A DNA stretch of 33,604 bases from Ruminococcus sp. Lineage in GTDB: Bacteria > Bacillota > Clostridia > Oscillospirales > Ruminococcaceae. The position numbers and the translations under genes are program-made. The notes under the pieces are model-generated. The model was not told the DNA's origin. It searched no databases and saw only the letters and a list, made by a program, of their open reading frames with translations. The stretch spans positions 1-33,604 of the forward strand of contig JALCDN010000015.1 of NCBI GenBank assembly GCA_022641595.1, in the 5' to 3' direction. Positions 1 to 7,316 of this stretch are shown here, in pieces (the first letter of the stretch is position 1; every line of letters starts with the position of its first letter).

Positions 1-193
1 GTTGTTTAAGTATCTGTTGTTTTGTAGCCTCATCTCCGTCGAATGAGATGGTTATTCTTGAAAATTCGCTTGATTCTGTTTCACCGACTGTAAGGCTGTT
101 GATGTTGAAACCTCTTCTTGTGAACATACTTGAAACTCGTGTAAGAACGCCTGATATATTGGAAACGAGGATAGCGATAACAAATCTTTCCAT
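1..193 (-). CDS. ilvN: Acetolactate synthase small (regulatory) subunit, 3' end cut by window edge
   Basis: Translating the complement from the ATG at 193 gives MERFVIAILVSNISGVLTRV, then a stretch with RRGFNINSLTVG. This is the ACT domain that opens the regulatory subunit of acetohydroxyacid synthase, which binds valine and activates the large subunit in the first step of valine, leucine and isoleucine synthesis. About 64 residues are present; the rest lies beyond position 1. The start is fixed by AAGGAGG a few bases upstream and by overlap with the ilvB stop (TAATG, one shared base), which implies translational coupling. The ORF track does not list it because its stop is outside the window. 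Identity is secure. Confidence 0.95.
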   Translation of the reverse strand, partial: MERFVIAILVSNISGVLTRVSSMFTRRGFNINSLTVGETESSEFSRITISFDGDEATKQQILKQ

Positions 194-1869
194 TATTTTT
201 CGTCCTCCTTGATTTCAGTAATAATGTCGTCGATAGAGCCGCCCGGCGGAAGCATAGGGAGAACAAATTCATCGCAGTCAACTGAGCAGTCGATTACAGA
301 AGGGCCATCATTTGAAAATGCCTTTTTGAAAGCGTCGGCAAATTCCTGAGTAGTCTCTGCTTTGAAGCCTTTTGCACCGAAAGCCTCAGCAAGCTTTATG
401 AAATTAGTTTTTCTGTTGAGTGTGGTATTGGAGTAGCGTTTGTCGAAAAACAATGTTTGCCATTGTCTTACCATACCGAGAACACCGTTATTCATAATAA
501 CTATTACCAAAGAGCAGTTCTGAGATACAGCAGCTGCAAGCTCGTTGAGGTTCATACCGAAGCTGCCGTCGCCTGTAACGAGAACAGTTTTGCAGCCTGT
601 AGCGACATTTGCGCCTATAGCAGCACCCATACCGAAGCCCATAGTACCGAGCCCTCCGCTTGATATAAACTTTCTTGGTTTCATAAACGGATATCTTTGA
701 GCAGTCCACATCTGGTGCTGACCTACATCTGTAACAATAACTGTATTTTCATCAGCCCCACTACTTATTATATCAATGATATTATAAGGTGTCAATGCCT
801 TTGAGGTCTTTATCATAGCATTTTCATCATTTTTGAGTTGTGATATTCTCTGCTGCCACTCTGAATTTTTCTGAGAATCAATCATAGCTGTAAGGCGGCT
901 AAGAGAATCTTTTACATCGCCTTGTATTCCGAGATAAACCGGAATGTTTTTTTCAAGCTCGGCATCGTCTATATCAATGTGGATAATCTTAGCATTTACA
1001 GCGAATTTGCTTTTATTTCCGGTAGCTCTGTCGCTGAATCTTGCACCTGCTGCAATAATCAGGTCAGCTTCGTTCTGAGCCATTGATGAAGCGTAATGAC
1101 CGTGCATACCCTGCATACCGAGAAAACGTGGATTTGAAGTCGGAACGGCAGAAATGCCCATCATACTGCAACCGATATAAGCATCGGCTTTTTCTGCAAG
1201 AGCCATTACCTCGTCCGATGCACCTCCGGAAATAACGCCGCCACCGCAGTAGATATAAGGTTTTTTAGCCTGGGCTATCATTTTGGCTGCTTCAAGAAGC
1301 TGAGAATTGTCAGCGGTAATTTTTTCAAAAGCCGGAGCAACAGTCTGAAGTTGAAAATCGCATTTATTGACCTGAACGTCCTTTGGAATATCAACAAGAA
1401 CAGGACCGGGACGACCTGATTTAGCTATTCTGAAAGCGAGTCTGAGTGTATCTGCAAGCTTGCTTACGTCCTTAACGATAAAATTATGTTTGGTTATAGG
1501 CATAGTTATGCCGATTATATCGACTTCCTGAAAGCTGTCCCTGCCGATAAGGCTACACGGAACGTTACCGGTGATAGCAACAAGCGGAACTGAGTCAAGA
1601 TGAGCCGTAGCGATACCTGTTACAAGGTTTGTAGCACCCGGGCCTGATGTGGCGATTACAACGCCAACCCTGCCTGTAGCTCTTGCATAGCCGTCAGCAG
1701 CGTGGGCAGCACCCTGTTCGTGTGCTGTCAGTACATTTGTTATACGGTCGCTGTGTTTATAGAGTTCATCGAACAGATTGATAACCTGACCGCCCGGATA
1801 TCCGAAAACGGTGTCACAGCCCTGTTCGATCAAGGTTTCAACAACTATTGCTGCACCTGATAAATTCAT
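193..1869 (-). CDS. ilvB: Acetolactate synthase large (catalytic) subunit
   Basis: This 558-residue ThDP enzyme condenses two pyruvates, or pyruvate and 2-oxobutyrate, in branched-chain amino acid synthesis. Visible hallmarks are the N-terminal catalytic Glu region (TAHEQGAAHAADGYARATG), a central FAD/DHS-like domain and the C-terminal ThDP motif beginning GDGSFGMNLNEL and ending in NN. Length is normal for the family. I prefer the ATG at 1869 (MNLSGAAIVVETL) over the track's TTG at 1881, which sits against the AAAGGA ribosome binding site. It is translated with ilvN, whose ATG overlaps its stop. Upstream lie a leader peptide and an intrinsic terminator, so expression is probably attenuated by branched-chain amino acid supply. 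Confidence 0.97.
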   Translation of the reverse strand: MNLSGAAIVVETLIEQGCDTVFGYPGGQVINLFDELYKHSDRITNVLTAHEQGAAHAADGYARATGRVGVVIATSGPGATNLVTGIATAHLDSVPLVAITGNVPCSLIGRDSFQEVDIIGITMPITKHNFIVKDVSKLADTLRLAFRIAKSGRPGPVLVDIPKDVQVNKCDFQLQTVAPAFEKITADNSQLLEAAKMIAQAKKPYIYCGGGVISGGASDEVMALAEKADAYIGCSMMGISAVPTSNPRFLGMQGMHGHYASSMAQNEADLIIAAGARFSDRATGNKSKFAVNAKIIHIDIDDAELEKNIPVYLGIQGDVKDSLSRLTAMIDSQKNSEWQQRISQLKNDENAMIKTSKALTPYNIIDIISSGADENTVIVTDVGQHQMWTAQRYPFMKPRKFISSGGLGTMGFGMGAAIGANVATGCKTVLVTGDGSFGMNLNELAAAVSQNCSLVIVIMNNGVLGMVRQWQTLFFDKRYSNTTLNRKTNFIKLAEAFGAKGFKAETTQEFADAFKKAFSNDGPSVIDCSVDCDEFVLPMLPPGGSIDDIITEIKEDEK

Positions 1870-1973
1870 AATCAAAATCAAATCCTTTACAATTTACTTT
1901 GTGGCACATATTGCCGATACATTCTGTTGATGCAGTTTAACGACAGAATTACAAAGTTACTTTATTAACAAAA

Positions 1974-2001
1974 CAGACCTTCGACAAATGCCGAAGGTCT
2001 G
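1974..2001 (-). terminator. Intrinsic terminator (attenuator) in the ilvBN leader
   Basis: On the minus strand a perfect 10-bp stem (CAGACCTTCG / CGAAGGTCTG) with an 8-base loop is followed by TTTTGTT. It lies between the leader peptide and ilvB, about 105 bases before the ilvB start. Its placement downstream of a BCAA-rich small ORF is what an amino-acid attenuator requires. The competing antiterminator pairing was not resolved by eye. Confidence 0.8.
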
Positions 2002-2067
2002 TAAGTATATATGCCTTATGGTATCAAACTATGTCATACATAATTCTGATGATATCAAAGCAGTTAC

Positions 2068-2178
2068 TTATAGTTTACAACAGCATGGTAATAAAGCATA
2101 TCCGGTAATTCTGTCGCTGAGGACTCGACCGTCGATGCTGCTAATAATGACAAAACCAATATTAATGACCGATTTCAT
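2068..2178 (-). CDS. Probable ilv leader peptide (36 residues, rich in Ile/Val/Leu)
   Basis: The complement encodes a 36-residue peptide, from MKSVINIGFVIISSIDGRVL to a final CCCKL. It is too short for the ORF track. About 13 of the 36 residues are Ile, Val or Leu. It has an excellent ribosome binding site (AAAGGAG, 8 bases before ATG), follows a good promoter and precedes a strong terminator before ilvB. Its last codons (AAACTAT) are complementary to ATAGTTT about 40 bases downstream (+ strand 2026-2032), so ribosome position could change leader folding. I infer a transcription-attenuation leader peptide. The three Cys codons near the end are unexplained. It could instead be an ordinary small protein. 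Confidence 0.7.
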   Translation of the reverse strand: MKSVINIGFVIISSIDGRVLSDRITGYALLPCCCKL

Positions 2179-2210
2179 TATTACCACTCCTTTGCTGTAC
2201 TTATAATATA

Positions 2211-2239
2211 AATATAGCACCTTACCGCATTAAAATCAA
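2211..2239 (-). promoter_or_regulatory. Sigma-A-type promoter for the ilv leader and ilvBN
   Basis: Minus-strand TTGATT (2239-2234), 17-base spacer, TATATT (2216-2211), ending about 33 bases before the leader-peptide ATG. It begins 27 bases after the leuA stop with no strong terminator between, so leuA transcripts may also read into the ilv leader. Confidence 0.65.
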
Positions 2240-2265
2240 TAAGTATCGGTACATTTTTACACAAA

Positions 2266-3981
2266 TTACATTATATTTGAGTTTTCAACATCTGATTTTG
2301 TCGATTTTTGCTTATAATTTTCCGATTTAAGCATAATATTCACAGCACTTACAAGTGCTTTTGCAGACGATGTAAAGATATCAGTATCAATTCCTGTACC
2401 CCAGTACAAAGCTTTGCTTCCGTCTGAAATGGCAACATATGAGACTGCCTTTGAAGTCGAACCTATTTCCAAAGCGTGTTCAGTGTAAGTTTCAATTGTA
2501 TATTTTCTGCCTACATAAGAAATAATTGCGTTGCTGACAGCGTCGAGACGACCGTTTCCTACGTCATTTACAACAGCATTCTTACCATTGTATTTCATTG
2601 TTACAGAAGCCTCTATGCCGTTTCTCTGCACGAAATGTATTTCGTTGACGCACACAGGCGAATCAAGATTGATATAATTCTCTTTGAAAATTTTGAAAAT
2701 TTCGTCGGGGTGAAGCTCTTTGTGCATTTTATCGGATACGTCTTTTATGTGATATCCAAAAACCTCACGCATTTTTCTTGGAAGATTAAATCCATAGCGT
2801 GTTTCCATAAGGTAACCTATACCGCCCTTACCGGACTGACTATTTATTCTGATAACATCGGTCTCGTAGGTTCTTCCGACATCTGATGGGTCTATTGGCA
2901 GATACGGAACTGTCCAGCGGCTGCATTTTTTCTCATCACGCCACTTCATTCCCTTTGCTATTGCGTCCTGATGTGAGCCGCTGAACGCTGCAAAAACAAG
3001 CTGACCACTGTACGGCTGACGCTCGTAAACGTGCATTCCCGTAACCTTTTCGTATATATCGGCAATTTCTGGAATATTTGAAAAGTCAAGCTGTGGATCT
3101 ACTCCCTGTGAATACATATTCATTCCAAGAACTATGATGTCAACATTACCTGTGCGTTCACCGTTTCCGAAAAGAGTGCCTTCAACCCTCTGAGCACCCG
3201 CAAGAAGTCCCATTTCGCTGTCCGCAACAGCACATCCTCTGTCGTTATGAGGATGAATTGATATAATTACGTTTTCACGATACTTTATGTTATCGCATAT
3301 GTATTCAACCTGATTAGCATAGATATGCGGCATAGAAAGTGAAACCGTTACAGGAAGATTAATAATAACCATGTCATTTTCAGTAGGTTTCCATATATCG
3401 AGAACAGCATTGCACACTTCAAGTGCAAATTCCGGTTCAGTACCTGTAAAGCTCTCCGGAGAATATTCAAACCTGAAATTTCCCGCTGTCTTTTCACGAT
3501 ACTGCATACAAAGCTTTGCACCTGAAACTGCGATTTCCTTTATTTCCTCACAACTTTTTCTGAAAACCTGTTCACGCTGTGCAACGGAGGTTGAATTATA
3601 GAGATGTACTATTGCATTTTTTGCACCTTTAAGAGCTTCAAATGTTTTGGCAATAATGTGTTCTCTTGACTGAGTAAGAACCTGTATTGTGACGTCATCG
3701 GGAATCATATTCTTTTCAATAAGAGTGCGGCAGAACTGATATTCGGTTTCGGAGGCAGCAGGAAAGCCTATTTCTATTTCCTTAAAGCCAACCTTGACAA
3801 GAAACCTGAAAAATTCGAGCTTTTCCTCAAGGCTCATCGGTGTAATAAGAGCCTGATTACCGTCTCTGAGGTCAACGCTGCACCATATCGGAGCCTTATC
3901 AATATACGATTTTTCAGTCCATTTCATAGCAGTTTTTGGAGCTTCAAAAAACTGTCTTGAATACTTTTCAAAATTTTTCAT
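2266..3981 (-). CDS. leuA: 2-isopropylmalate synthase, long (type 2) form
   Basis: This enzyme condenses acetyl-CoA and 2-oxoisovalerate in the first committed step of leucine synthesis. The 571-residue protein has the DRE-TIM barrel motifs VDLRDGNQAL near the N-terminus (divalent metal and catalytic Asp/Arg) and HPHNDRG in the barrel, then a C-terminal LeuA allosteric domain. Length and the RYGFNLPRKM region fit the long LeuA type known from actinobacteria and fungi as well as some Firmicutes. I start at the ATG at 3981 (MKNFEKYSRQFF) because AAAGGAAA lies just upstream; the 18 extra residues in the track have no ribosome binding site. A T-box precedes it, and ilvB and ilvN follow on the same strand. 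Confidence 0.95.
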   Translation of the reverse strand: MKNFEKYSRQFFEAPKTAMKWTEKSYIDKAPIWCSVDLRDGNQALITPMSLEEKLEFFRFLVKVGFKEIEIGFPAASETEYQFCRTLIEKNMIPDDVTIQVLTQSREHIIAKTFEALKGAKNAIVHLYNSTSVAQREQVFRKSCEEIKEIAVSGAKLCMQYREKTAGNFRFEYSPESFTGTEPEFALEVCNAVLDIWKPTENDMVIINLPVTVSLSMPHIYANQVEYICDNIKYRENVIISIHPHNDRGCAVADSEMGLLAGAQRVEGTLFGNGERTGNVDIIVLGMNMYSQGVDPQLDFSNIPEIADIYEKVTGMHVYERQPYSGQLVFAAFSGSHQDAIAKGMKWRDEKKCSRWTVPYLPIDPSDVGRTYETDVIRINSQSGKGGIGYLMETRYGFNLPRKMREVFGYHIKDVSDKMHKELHPDEIFKIFKENYINLDSPVCVNEIHFVQRNGIEASVTMKYNGKNAVVNDVGNGRLDAVSNAIISYVGRKYTIETYTEHALEIGSTSKAVSYVAISDGSKALYWGTGIDTDIFTSSAKALVSAVNIMLKSENYKQKSTKSDVENSNIM

Positions 3982-3997
3982 AGTAATTTCCTTTCCC

Positions 3998-4033
3998 GAA
4001 CGAATTTGCAAAAATGGTATTGCAAATTTGTTC
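3998..4033. repeat. 14-bp inverted repeat in front of the leuA ribosome binding site
   Basis: GAACGAATTTGCAA and TTGCAAATTTGTTC form a 14-bp arm (one mismatch as DNA, G-U pairable as RNA) around a short loop. It lies between the T-box terminator and the leuA ribosome binding site. As RNA it would be a hairpin in the readthrough transcript; as DNA it could be an operator. I cannot tell which. Confidence 0.5.
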
Positions 4034-4087
4034 ATATCGGTTGTTTGGTGTCTGTTGTTGATGCTGTGAAGCGTATTGAAAAACGGA

Positions 4088-4385
4088 CATAAAAAAAGTC
4101 TCTTTTATGCTAAGCATAAAAGAGACGAAGAAGCTTATAAATATCTCCGTGGTACCACTCTTAATTGACATAAAAAAATATGTCCACTCAATCGCATCAT
4201 CATACAATGTGCCTCTCTATAACGGGAGAAACCGTTCAAGCCTAATTACACTCTGATTACGAATAGTGTTTTCAGCCGACTGCTCAGGGAGGAGCTATGA
4301 CTCACGACATTCTGCTGTCTTGCACCAAACGACAGCTCTCTGAAAAAATGAAAATGAGCTTTATTTCCCATCATTGCATTTACTA
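4088..4385 (-). ncRNA. T-box leader controlling leuA (probably leucine-specific)
   Basis: On the minus strand the leader contains the T-box core AGAGTGGTACCACGGAG (4160-4144), which binds the tRNA acceptor end. It is followed by a perfect 13-bp terminator stem (GTCTCTTTTATGC / GCATAAAAGAGAC) and seven T's. Further upstream are a stem I-like region with GCTCA/TGAGC base pairing and a distal hairpin (AGCTGTC...GACAGC), and an AACGG/CCGTT stem III. A CTC leucine codon lies on the 3' side of stem I where a specifier would be, but the exact specifier is my inference. Uncharged tRNA should favour readthrough into leuA. Confidence 0.9.
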
Positions 4386-4391
4386 ATTTAA

Positions 4392-4419
4392 ATTATACTG
4401 CTTTTTTCCAATTTGTCAA
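4392..4419 (-). promoter_or_regulatory. Promoter of the T-box/leuA transcript
   Basis: Minus-strand TTGACA (4419-4414), 16-base spacer, TATAAT (4397-4392). Both hexamers are consensus. The start would fall near 4385, just before the T-box stem I. Confidence 0.85.
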
Positions 4420-4434
4420 GTAGTCTATTCAAAT

Positions 4435-4866
4435 TTACTTAGTTTTTTTATCGTCTTCTGTATTTCCTGAAGCATTCTGAGCCTTAAGCAGGTCACGGAT
4501 TTCGATAAGAATTTCCTGTTCCTTTGATGGCTTAGGCGGTTCGGCAGGAGTCTTCTTGACAAGTGCGTTCATAGCCTTTACTACAAGGAATATGCAGAAT
4601 GCGATTATAATGAAATTGATTACAGCCTGTAGAAATGCACCATAATAAACTACCGGAGGTTCATCTGTAAGGCTCCATGGAATTGTAAAACTTAAATTAC
4701 TGAGATTTATACCGCCAATAACTCCGCCGAGGATAGGCATAAGCACATTATTTACAAGTGCATTGACTATAGCTGTAAAAGCTGAGCCCATAATCAAACC
4801 TACAGCGAGGTCGATAACATTTCCTCTTGCAATAAACTTTTTAAATTCGTCGAAAAAATTCTTCAT
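4435..4866 (-). CDS. mscL: Large-conductance mechanosensitive channel
   Basis: This 143-residue inner-membrane channel opens under membrane tension to release solutes during osmotic downshock. The N-terminal MKNFFDEFKKFIARGNVIDL is the classic MscL amphipathic helix and start of TM1. TM1 contains the AVGLIMGSAFTAIVNALV pore region, and TM2 (VINFIIIAFCIFLVVKAMNAL) is followed by a charged cytoplasmic helix (EQEILIEIRDLL). The ATG at 4866 has AGGAG 8 bases upstream; the track's longer start adds 16 residues without support. It follows the zinc-ribbon gene by 56 bases on the same strand and is probably cotranscribed with it. No dedicated terminator separates it from the leuA promoter. Confidence 0.96.
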   Translation of the reverse strand: MKNFFDEFKKFIARGNVIDLAVGLIMGSAFTAIVNALVNNVLMPILGGVIGGINLSNLSFTIPWSLTDEPPVVYYGAFLQAVINFIIIAFCIFLVVKAMNALVKKTPAEPPKPSKEQEILIEIRDLLKAQNASGNTEDDKKTK

Positions 4867-4922
4867 TTTAGCAGCTCCTAATAAAATATTTCTTGATACG
4901 TCTTGTAGTATCATTCAGTGTC

Positions 4923-6701
4923 CTATAATTCCGGCAGTGTCGGGATTACGGGCGGGTCATTTTTGACCTTCTTTTTTGCCTGCATATGTTCCGGAAGTTC
5001 AATTGCGTCTATTTCGTCAATGTACACCTTCTTTTTTGGGAGTGCCTCAACAGCGTGGTCAGCCGTACCCATTATTGCCTCAACGTGTTCATGCTCGTAA
5101 GTCTCAAGTTCCTCAGGATTTGCACTGTCACTTTTTGACATAATAACATTCGGAGCTTTTTTTACAAACTGTTCAAGCTCGTCAGCATTTTCCTGATCAG
5201 TGACTTTCATTTTGACCTTTGATTTTTCAGTCACGTTTTCCTGAAGTTTTGAAGCGTCAACAACATCAGTAGCGTTCATATATTTTTTGTTAAGCTCACT
5301 TGCCATATTTGGGGCAAGCTCGTTGGCATCAGCCTGTGGAGCGGCTTTCATATATTTATTTGCTTTTTTTTCCTGATGTTTTTCGAGTGCTGAAACGTCA
5401 AGGTTTGAAGCTGAGACCTCATTCATATCGTGATTCCGTGACTTTGGCTTGCTAAAAAAGTCGTTATCGTCATCATCGTCTTTGGCTTTTGAAGCGTCGC
5501 CTTGTGCTGAAGCGGTTTCAGGGGTTGCAGGTAGTGGATTTTGTGGTGTTTGCTTCACTGTCTGCGGATTTGGATTCAGTGGCTGTGCAGCAGGTGTCTG
5601 AGCTATTGGCTGAGGCATACCCATAGCATTAGGCATAGGTGAAGCTGCAATTCCCTGAAAATTCTGTGCTGTATTCTGCATATTTACAGCACCGCCGACA
5701 GCTCCGCCCTGAACCGGCACAGGCTGAACGAACTGCGGATTCTGAACAAACTGTGGCTGACCATACATTTGTGGCTGAACAGGTTGAACCGGAGTTACAC
5801 CGGCTGGATTTGGAGTAGCATTTGGCTGTTCAGCAGAAGGCTGCTGATAGATATTCATCATTTGCGGAATACCGTAAACCGGCATTCCGTTATAGTCATA
5901 GCCTATAAGCTGAGGCTGCATTATTGGTTGCTGAGCATAAACAGGCATTCCGTTATAATCGTAGCCAATAAATTGAGGCTGCATCATCGGCTGACCATAA
6001 ATAGGCGGCTGCATATAGGGCATCTGCTGAGGATTTATTTGTCCCTGTGGCATATTTGGCTGCATAGGCTGAGAATTTATTTGTCCCTGCGGCATATTTG
6101 GCTGCATAGACTGAGGATTTATTTGCCCTTGCGGCATATTTGGCTGCATAGACTGAGGATTTATTTGCCCTTGCGGCATATTTGGCTGCATAGGCTGAGG
6201 ATTTATTTGTCCCTGCGGCATATTTGGCTGCATAGGCTGAGGATTTATTTGTCCTTGCGGCATATATGGATTACGGAACATAGGTGACTGTGCATACATC
6301 TGCTGAGGATTTATAGCCATATTCTGCTGAGTGGCAGGCTGTCCCTGCAACTGAGAGTTGAACTGTCTCTGGGAATTTTGCAGACCTTGTTGTGGAACAG
6401 AAAGCTTATCGGGGTCAAGTGTTGGAATAAAAGGTTCATCAGGTTCATCATAGATAGATTCATTGAGTTCATCGGCGGTAAACATATTTGAAGCTGTTGT
6501 AGGTGCATTGTCACTGATAGTAAAAGTACCGCTTCCAATTGTAAAATTCTGATTTGAAGACGCATAGTCTTCTTCGCTTTTGTAACCGCCGCGGTCAATC
6601 TGCTCGATATTAACTTTTGACGGATCTTCGAGATTACTTCCGCAGACAACGCAGAATTTAAACTTTGTTTTATTTTCAGCCCCACATTTTGGGCAAATCA
6701 T
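4923..6701 (-). CDS. Zinc-ribbon protein with Pro/Gln/Met-rich tandem repeats
   Basis: This is a 592-residue protein of unknown function. Residues 1-20 form a zinc ribbon (CPKCGAENKTKFKFCVVCG, two CxxC knuckles). A short acidic region follows, then a long low-complexity Pro/Gln/Met/Asn section with six 14-residue repeats (MPQGQINPQPMQPN) and two copies of GYDYNGMPVY. An Asp run and FFSKPKSRNHDMNEVS come next, and the last ~180 residues are charged and likely helical. There is no signal peptide or membrane segment, so it is probably cytoplasmic. The start at 6701 has AAGGAG 8 bases upstream. It precedes mscL and has its own promoter near 6950. The repeats look like a disordered linker between the ribbon and the C-terminal part. 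I do not recognise a named family. Confidence 0.85.
   Translation of the reverse strand: MICPKCGAENKTKFKFCVVCGSNLEDPSKVNIEQIDRGGYKSEEDYASSNQNFTIGSGTFTISDNAPTTASNMFTADELNESIYDEPDEPFIPTLDPDKLSVPQQGLQNSQRQFNSQLQGQPATQQNMAINPQQMYAQSPMFRNPYMPQGQINPQPMQPNMPQGQINPQPMQPNMPQGQINPQSMQPNMPQGQINPQSMQPNMPQGQINSQPMQPNMPQGQINPQQMPYMQPPIYGQPMMQPQFIGYDYNGMPVYAQQPIMQPQLIGYDYNGMPVYGIPQMMNIYQQPSAEQPNATPNPAGVTPVQPVQPQMYGQPQFVQNPQFVQPVPVQGGAVGGAVNMQNTAQNFQGIAASPMPNAMGMPQPIAQTPAAQPLNPNPQTVKQTPQNPLPATPETASAQGDASKAKDDDDDNDFFSKPKSRNHDMNEVSASNLDVSALEKHQEKKANKYMKAAPQADANELAPNMASELNKKYMNATDVVDASKLQENVTEKSKVKMKVTDQENADELEQFVKKAPNVIMSKSDSANPEELETYEHEHVEAIMGTADHAVEALPKKKVYIDEIDAIELPEHMQAKKKVKNDPPVIPTLPEL
6029..6270 (-). repeat. 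42-bp in-frame tandem repeat array (about 5.7 copies)
   Basis: Six near-identical 42-bp units encode the 14-residue repeats of the zinc-ribbon protein. They differ only at a few silent or Pro/Ser positions. Such arrays change length easily by slippage or recombination, so copy number may vary between strains. Confidence 0.9.
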
Positions 6702-6947
6702 ATCAATCACTCCTTCATGCAAGGTTAGGACAGCAAACATTGCCGTCACGAGGAAGCTTGTTAATTTACAGACATAGTTGATGTAAGGTTAATTTGTAAA
6801 GCAGTTGGCAATGCAACAGTTTTATCTAAGTTTAGCGGTACAACATAATTAAAACATATTATATTATTTTTTTGAGCATCATATGATAAAGCTGTTAATT
6901 GAAGCTGCAATAATCAAGCAGATACGTCAATTCACATTCCGTACTCT

Positions 6948-6976
6948 ATTATAACATCTTTATTTACTAATTTCAA
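6948..6976 (-). promoter_or_regulatory. Promoter for the zinc-ribbon/mscL unit
   Basis: Minus-strand TTGAAA (6976-6971), 17-base spacer, TATAAT (6953-6948). It leaves a leader of about 240 bases before the gene at 6701, in which I see only a small GACGGCA/TGCTGTC hairpin near the 3' end. Confidence 0.65.
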
Positions 6977-7057
6977 TAGGCATTGAAAAGATTGTGCAAA
7001 TGATTACTAAATCGTTATGAATTTTTGTTGAAATTTAACAAGTATGTAAGAAAGCTG

Positions 7058-7086
7058 TTTATTTTTTACAAGAGTTGTGGTATAAT
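7058..7086 (+). promoter_or_regulatory. Promoter for the VanY-type peptidase gene
   Basis: TTTATT, 17-base spacer, TATAAT at 7081-7086, with an extended -10 TG (TGGTATAAT). The -35 is weak, which the extended -10 could compensate. The transcript would have a leader of about 220 bases. Confidence 0.6.
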
Positions 7087-7152
7087 AAGGTCGTTAGGTT
7101 TTTGTAGTTGTTTCTCATTCCAGCATCTTAATTTTGCTAACTCCAAAAATTA

Positions 7153-7260
7153 TATCTGATCAATAAAAATCAGATAGCATAACTGTCATAAAAGAATTGC
7201 CAAAAGCTTGATGTCTAACCATCGACTTCTATGGCAGTTGCAAGATGACACGATGATGCC
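7153..7260 (+). ncRNA. Candidate structured 5' leader RNA upstream of the VanY-type gene
   Basis: By eye this leader folds well. TATCTGAT/ATCAGATA forms an 8-bp hairpin (7153-7176). A long-range helix pairs GCAT with ATGC and TGTCAT with ATGACA (7177-7189 with 7245-7259). Inside it a long arm has TGCCA/TGGCA capped by AAG(C)TTGATG/CATCGACTT and loop TCTAAC. It lies between a good promoter and the gene and does not match any riboswitch consensus I recognise. It could be regulatory or only an mRNA-stabilising fold. Confidence 0.45.
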
Positions 7261-7316
7261 TTTACTAAAAATATTCTCGTTTCCAACCATATTTATTTTA
7301 AATGGAGATTAATTTT

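Noticed and set aside
1988-2206. 72-residue plus-strand ORF
   Set aside because: It is antisense to the ilv leader peptide and attenuator and has no ribosome binding site or family resemblance.
3968-4207. 79-residue minus-strand ORF before leuA
   Set aside because: It runs through the T-box and its terminator and overlaps the leuA start; a leader shadow.
6029-6270. Regular 42-bp repeats as a CRISPR array
   Set aside because: Units are contiguous without spacers and encode an in-frame protein repeat.
5769-6287. 172-residue plus-strand ORF with repeats
   Set aside because: It is the antisense frame of the tandem repeats in the zinc-ribbon gene.
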